In this document: positions 61,704 through 64,000 of the stretch, piece by piece
How the letters are laid out: every line of letters begins with the position of its first letter
Position numbering within the stretch: position 1 is the stretch's first letter
Assembly (NCBI GenBank): GCA_007361935.1
Contig: CP041667.1
Location: 2,198,501 to 2,262,500, forward strand
Direction of reading: 5' to 3'
Length of the DNA stretch: 64,000 bases
From: Lachnospiraceae bacterium KGMB03038
GTDB lineage: Bacteria; Bacillota; Clostridia; Lachnospirales; Lachnospiraceae
Made by a program: the position numbers and the translations under genes
The notes under the pieces: generated by a model
Told to the model about the DNA's origin: nothing
What the model saw: the letters and a program-made list of their open reading frames with translations, nothing else
The model's database searches: none

Positions 61704-63300
61704 AAACGCCGACTACGGAGCCGCCGAGCAATATCTTCTCTTTGAGCATGACGAGTTTACCATGAAGCCCGTCCTTGATGAAACCGGCAGGCTTATCCCC
61801 CGCGAGGACTACCGGCTGTCCACGCTGAACTGCGACGGGGAGGATTTTGCCGTTGCGTGTATGCGGGCCAATCTCCGCTATCAGAAAAACCAGCGGCGGG
61901 AAGATGTGAAAAGCCACCACTACATCATCAGCTTTGACCCGCGGGACGGGCCGGACAACGGCCTGACCGTAGACCGGGCGCAGGCGTTGGGGGAACAATT
62001 CTGTAAAGAGCATTTTCCCGGCCACCAGGCCCTTGTCTGCACCCACCCGGACGGGCATAACCACAGCGGCAACATTCATGTGCATATCGTCATAAACAGC
62101 CTGCGGATTGAGGAAGTGCCGTTCCTGCCCTACATGGACAGGCCGGCCGATACGAAAGTCGGCTGCAAGCACCGATGTACCGACGCTGCCCTGCGCTACT
62201 TCAAATCCGAAGTCATGGAGATGTGCCACCGGGAGGGGCTTTATCAAATCGACCTCTTGAACGGCAGCAAGAACCGCGTCACCGACCGGGAGTATTGGGC
62301 GCAGAAAAAGGGACAGGCCGCGCTGGACAAGCAGAACGCCCCCATGATTGCCGATAGTATCACGCCCCGGCAGACCAAGTTTGAAACGAACAAGGAGAAG
62401 CTGCGGCAGACCCTACGGAAAGCCCTTGCCACCGCCGCCAGCTTTGACGAGTTTTCCTCTCTGTTGCTGCAGGAGGGTGTGACCGTCAAGGAGAGCCGGG
62501 GGCGGCTTTCCTACCTCACGCCGGACAGGACAAAGCCAATTACCGCCCGGAAGCTGGGCGACGATTTTGACCGCGCCGCTGTCTTTGCCGTTTTAGAGCA
62601 AAACGCCGCCAGAGCAGCCGAAGCGCCAGCCAGATCCCCCGATCCCCCACGCACCATAAAAGACCGCTTGCAGGTTGCCAGAGCCGAGATAGCCGCCCCG
62701 AAACAGGACGGAGTGCAGCGGCTTGTGGACATTGAGCAGAAAATGGCCGAGGGCAAAGGCCGGGGCTATGAACGCTGGGCGAAGATACACAATCTGAAGC
62801 AGGCCGCCAAAACGCTGTCCGTCTACCAGCAATACGGCTTTACTTCCCCGGAGCAGTTAGAAGCCGCCGTTGACACCGCCTATCAGAAAATGCGCCAGAC
62901 CAGCGGCGAACTGAAAGCACTGGAAACGAAGCTGCAAGGGAAAAAGAAGTTGCAGCGGCAGGTGTTGGCCTACGCCCAGACCAAGGCCGCCCGCGACGGG
63001 CTGCGGGCACAGAAATCCGAGAAAGCCCGCGCCGCATACCGGCAGGCCCATGAGAGCGATTTTATCATAGCCGACGCAGCAGCCCGGTATTTCAAGGCGC
63101 ATGGCATTACCAAGCTGCCCGCCCGGAAAGCGTTGCAGGCCGAGATCGAGCAGCTTATCTCCGAGAAAGACGGCCTGTATAACACCTATCACGAACAGAA
63201 ACAGCGGTTCAAGGAGTTGCAGACCGTCAAGCGGAACATCGACCAGATTTTGCGCCGGGACGAGCCGCACCGCAGAAAGGAGCAGAGCCATGAGCGATAA
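61675..63300 (+). CDS. MOBP-type relaxase (mobilization nuclease)
   Basis: About 541 residues. Nicks oriT and leads the DNA strand. N-terminal relaxase domain (about 1-240): motif I Tyr in ADYGAAEQYL or nearby, SHHYIISFDP, and the His triad HNHSGNIHVHIVINS. The C-terminal part is a long charged coiled coil. I chose TTG 61675, with AGGTG upstream, so that the protein begins MATLKHINSKN as in relatives; GTG 61666 is possible. It overlaps mobC by 29 nt. Confidence 0.9.
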   Translation: MATLKHINSKNADYGAAEQYLLFEHDEFTMKPVLDETGRLIPREDYRLSTLNCDGEDFAVACMRANLRYQKNQRREDVKSHHYIISFDPRDGPDNGLTVDRAQALGEQFCKEHFPGHQALVCTHPDGHNHSGNIHVHIVINSLRIEEVPFLPYMDRPADTKVGCKHRCTDAALRYFKSEVMEMCHREGLYQIDLLNGSKNRVTDREYWAQKKGQAALDKQNAPMIADSITPRQTKFETNKEKLRQTLRKALATAASFDEFSSLLLQEGVTVKESRGRLSYLTPDRTKPITARKLGDDFDRAAVFAVLEQNAARAAEAPARSPDPPRTIKDRLQVARAEIAAPKQDGVQRLVDIEQKMAEGKGRGYERWAKIHNLKQAAKTLSVYQQYGFTSPEQLEAAVDTAYQKMRQTSGELKALETKLQGKKKLQRQVLAYAQTKAARDGLRAQKSEKARAAYRQAHESDFIIADAAARYFKAHGITKLPARKALQAEIEQLISEKDGLYNTYHEQKQRFKELQTVKRNIDQILRRDEPHRRKEQSHER

Positions 63301-63676
63301 CCTGCCCCACATGGACTACCGCCAGCACCGGCGGGCGCGGCGGCTGGTACATGAGTGCTGTAACTACGATGAGGGGAACTGCCTGCTATTGGACGACGGG
63401 GAGCCTTGCGTGTGCGTCCAGAGCATTTCCTTTTCCCTCATGTGCCACTGGTTCCGTGTGGCTGTCCTGCCCCTTGACGGGGAGCTGGCCGCAGCCCTCT
63501 TGTGCCGGGGAAGCCGGAAACGGTGTGCCGTCTGCGGGGCGGCCTTTGTCCCCAAATCCAACCGGGGAAAATACTGCCCCGACTGCGCCGGGCGCATGAA
63601 GAAAATCAAAGCCGCCGAGAGAAAGCGGAAACAAAGGCAGAGATGTCACGCTTTAGAGCCTTTCAAACCCGCATAA
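63290..63676 (+). CDS. Cysteine-rich VLP domain protein
   Basis: 128 residues. Begins HMDYRQHRRARRLVHECCNY with CNYDEGNCLLL, the Cys_rich_VLP family found in conjugative elements of gut Firmicutes. A second part is a zinc-ribbon (CAVCGAAFVPKSNRGKYCPDC) followed by a basic tail. Probably DNA binding; function unknown. Overlaps the relaxase end by 11 nt. Confidence 0.85.
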   Translation: MSDNLPHMDYRQHRRARRLVHECCNYDEGNCLLLDDGEPCVCVQSISFSLMCHWFRVAVLPLDGELAAALLCRGSRKRCAVCGAAFVPKSNRGKYCPDCAGRMKKIKAAERKRKQRQRCHALEPFKPA

Positions 63677-63748
63677 ATCAAGGCTTTTTTCGTGGGTGTC
63701 AAAGGGTACGCGATACATTTATCCTTTTCCCCCGGAAACGGCGTTTTA

Positions 63749-64000
63749 ATGCGTGACAATACGCCAAAATCAACCCGAACACAGGGAGGTGATCCTATCG
63801 CTGATTATATCAGGGCAGACACGCGGCTGCCCGCCTATCTGCCGTATCCCCGTTTCCTGCTGAAAATGGAGATTTCACAGACCGCCAAGCTGCTGTATTC
63901 GCTGCTGTTAGACCGTTCCACCCTCTCCCAGAAAAACAAGTGGCTGGACGACGAGGGCAGGATTTATATTATCTATCCCATCGCGGAGATAGCAGAAATA
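63749..64000 (+). CDS. Replication initiator, RepA_N type, cut by the right edge
   Basis: 84 codons visible. After a short tail it reads ADYIRADTRLPAYLPYPRFL and ISQTAKLLYSLLLDRSTLSQ, then IYIIYPIAEIAE, the RepA_N winged helix of plasmids and Tn1549-like elements. The only good in-frame ATG is 63749; the strong GGAGGTGAT site at 63783-63791 lies 12 codons inside, so the true start may be a rarer codon near 63797. The C-terminus lies outside the window. Confidence 0.85.
   Translation, partial: MRDNTPKSTRTQGGDPIADYIRADTRLPAYLPYPRFLLKMEISQTAKLLYSLLLDRSTLSQKNKWLDDEGRIYIIYPIAEIAEI

Overview
The window looks like part of a gut Firmicute chromosome, most likely a Lachnospiraceae (Clostridium cluster XIVa) genome. 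The reasons are protein similarity throughout, a T-box leader, ACGX-type radical-SAM genes, a type I-C CRISPR-Cas locus with a GTGGATTGAAAT-ending repeat, and a tet(W)-type mobile element. All functional calls come from reading motifs and were not searched against databases.

Layout. 1-12 kb: housekeeping and envelope genes on the minus strand: rpsB-tsf, two paralogous coiled-coil NlpC/P60 peptidoglycan hydrolases, a CPBP protease, a YbaK-type deacylase, a tRNA-dihydrouridine synthase, a DUF975/CmpB fusion and a DUF2130 protein. 12-22.7 kb: a macrodomain protein, a BrnQ carrier, a Trp-specific T-box leader driving trpDCFBA (no trpE/G), an M24 peptidase, an MFS carrier and an XRE regulator. 22.7-28.4 kb: a membrane-tethered ECF-like sigma factor, then a radical-SAM/SPASM gene with an ACGX-repeat precursor peptide, two redox genes and a divergent HxlR regulator. 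29.1-30.9 kb: a complete IS30-family element with a 13-bp target duplication, inserted just downstream of the -10 box of a LysR gene. 31-44 kb: an ABC exporter with its two-component system, a MATE and an MFS exporter with a TetR regulator and palindromic operators, a GT8 glycosyltransferase, a secreted protein and a hydrolase.

44.1-56.6 kb is the most interesting part: a type I-C CRISPR-Cas locus (17 repeats, then cas2-cas1-cas4-cas7-cas8c-cas5 and cas3). Between cas5 and cas3 lie a DUF3791 gene, a DUF3990 (ADP-ribosyltransferase-like) gene and a PD-(D/E)XK nuclease. Two solitary crRNA-like units flank cas3. The first (54104-54202) is on the plus strand with its own promoter and terminator. 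It keeps a miniature hairpin followed by the exact 11-nt crRNA 5' handle. Its guide matches, over its first 11 nt and next to a TTC PAM, the start region of the promoter facing the nuclease, DUF3990 and Cascade genes. This is the signature expected of a CreA/CreR-type regulatory guide, in which Cascade would repress its own operon and the embedded toxin-like genes. The second unit (56493-56591) is a degenerate repeat-spacer-repeat upstream of cas3. cas3 itself carries a frameshift in a run of eight T.

57-64 kb is an incoming mobile element: a tet(W)-type ribosomal protection gene with a leader-peptide attenuator, a methyltransferase, small sigma/HTH genes, MobC, a MOBP-type relaxase, a Cys-rich VLP protein and a RepA_N initiator cut off by the right edge.
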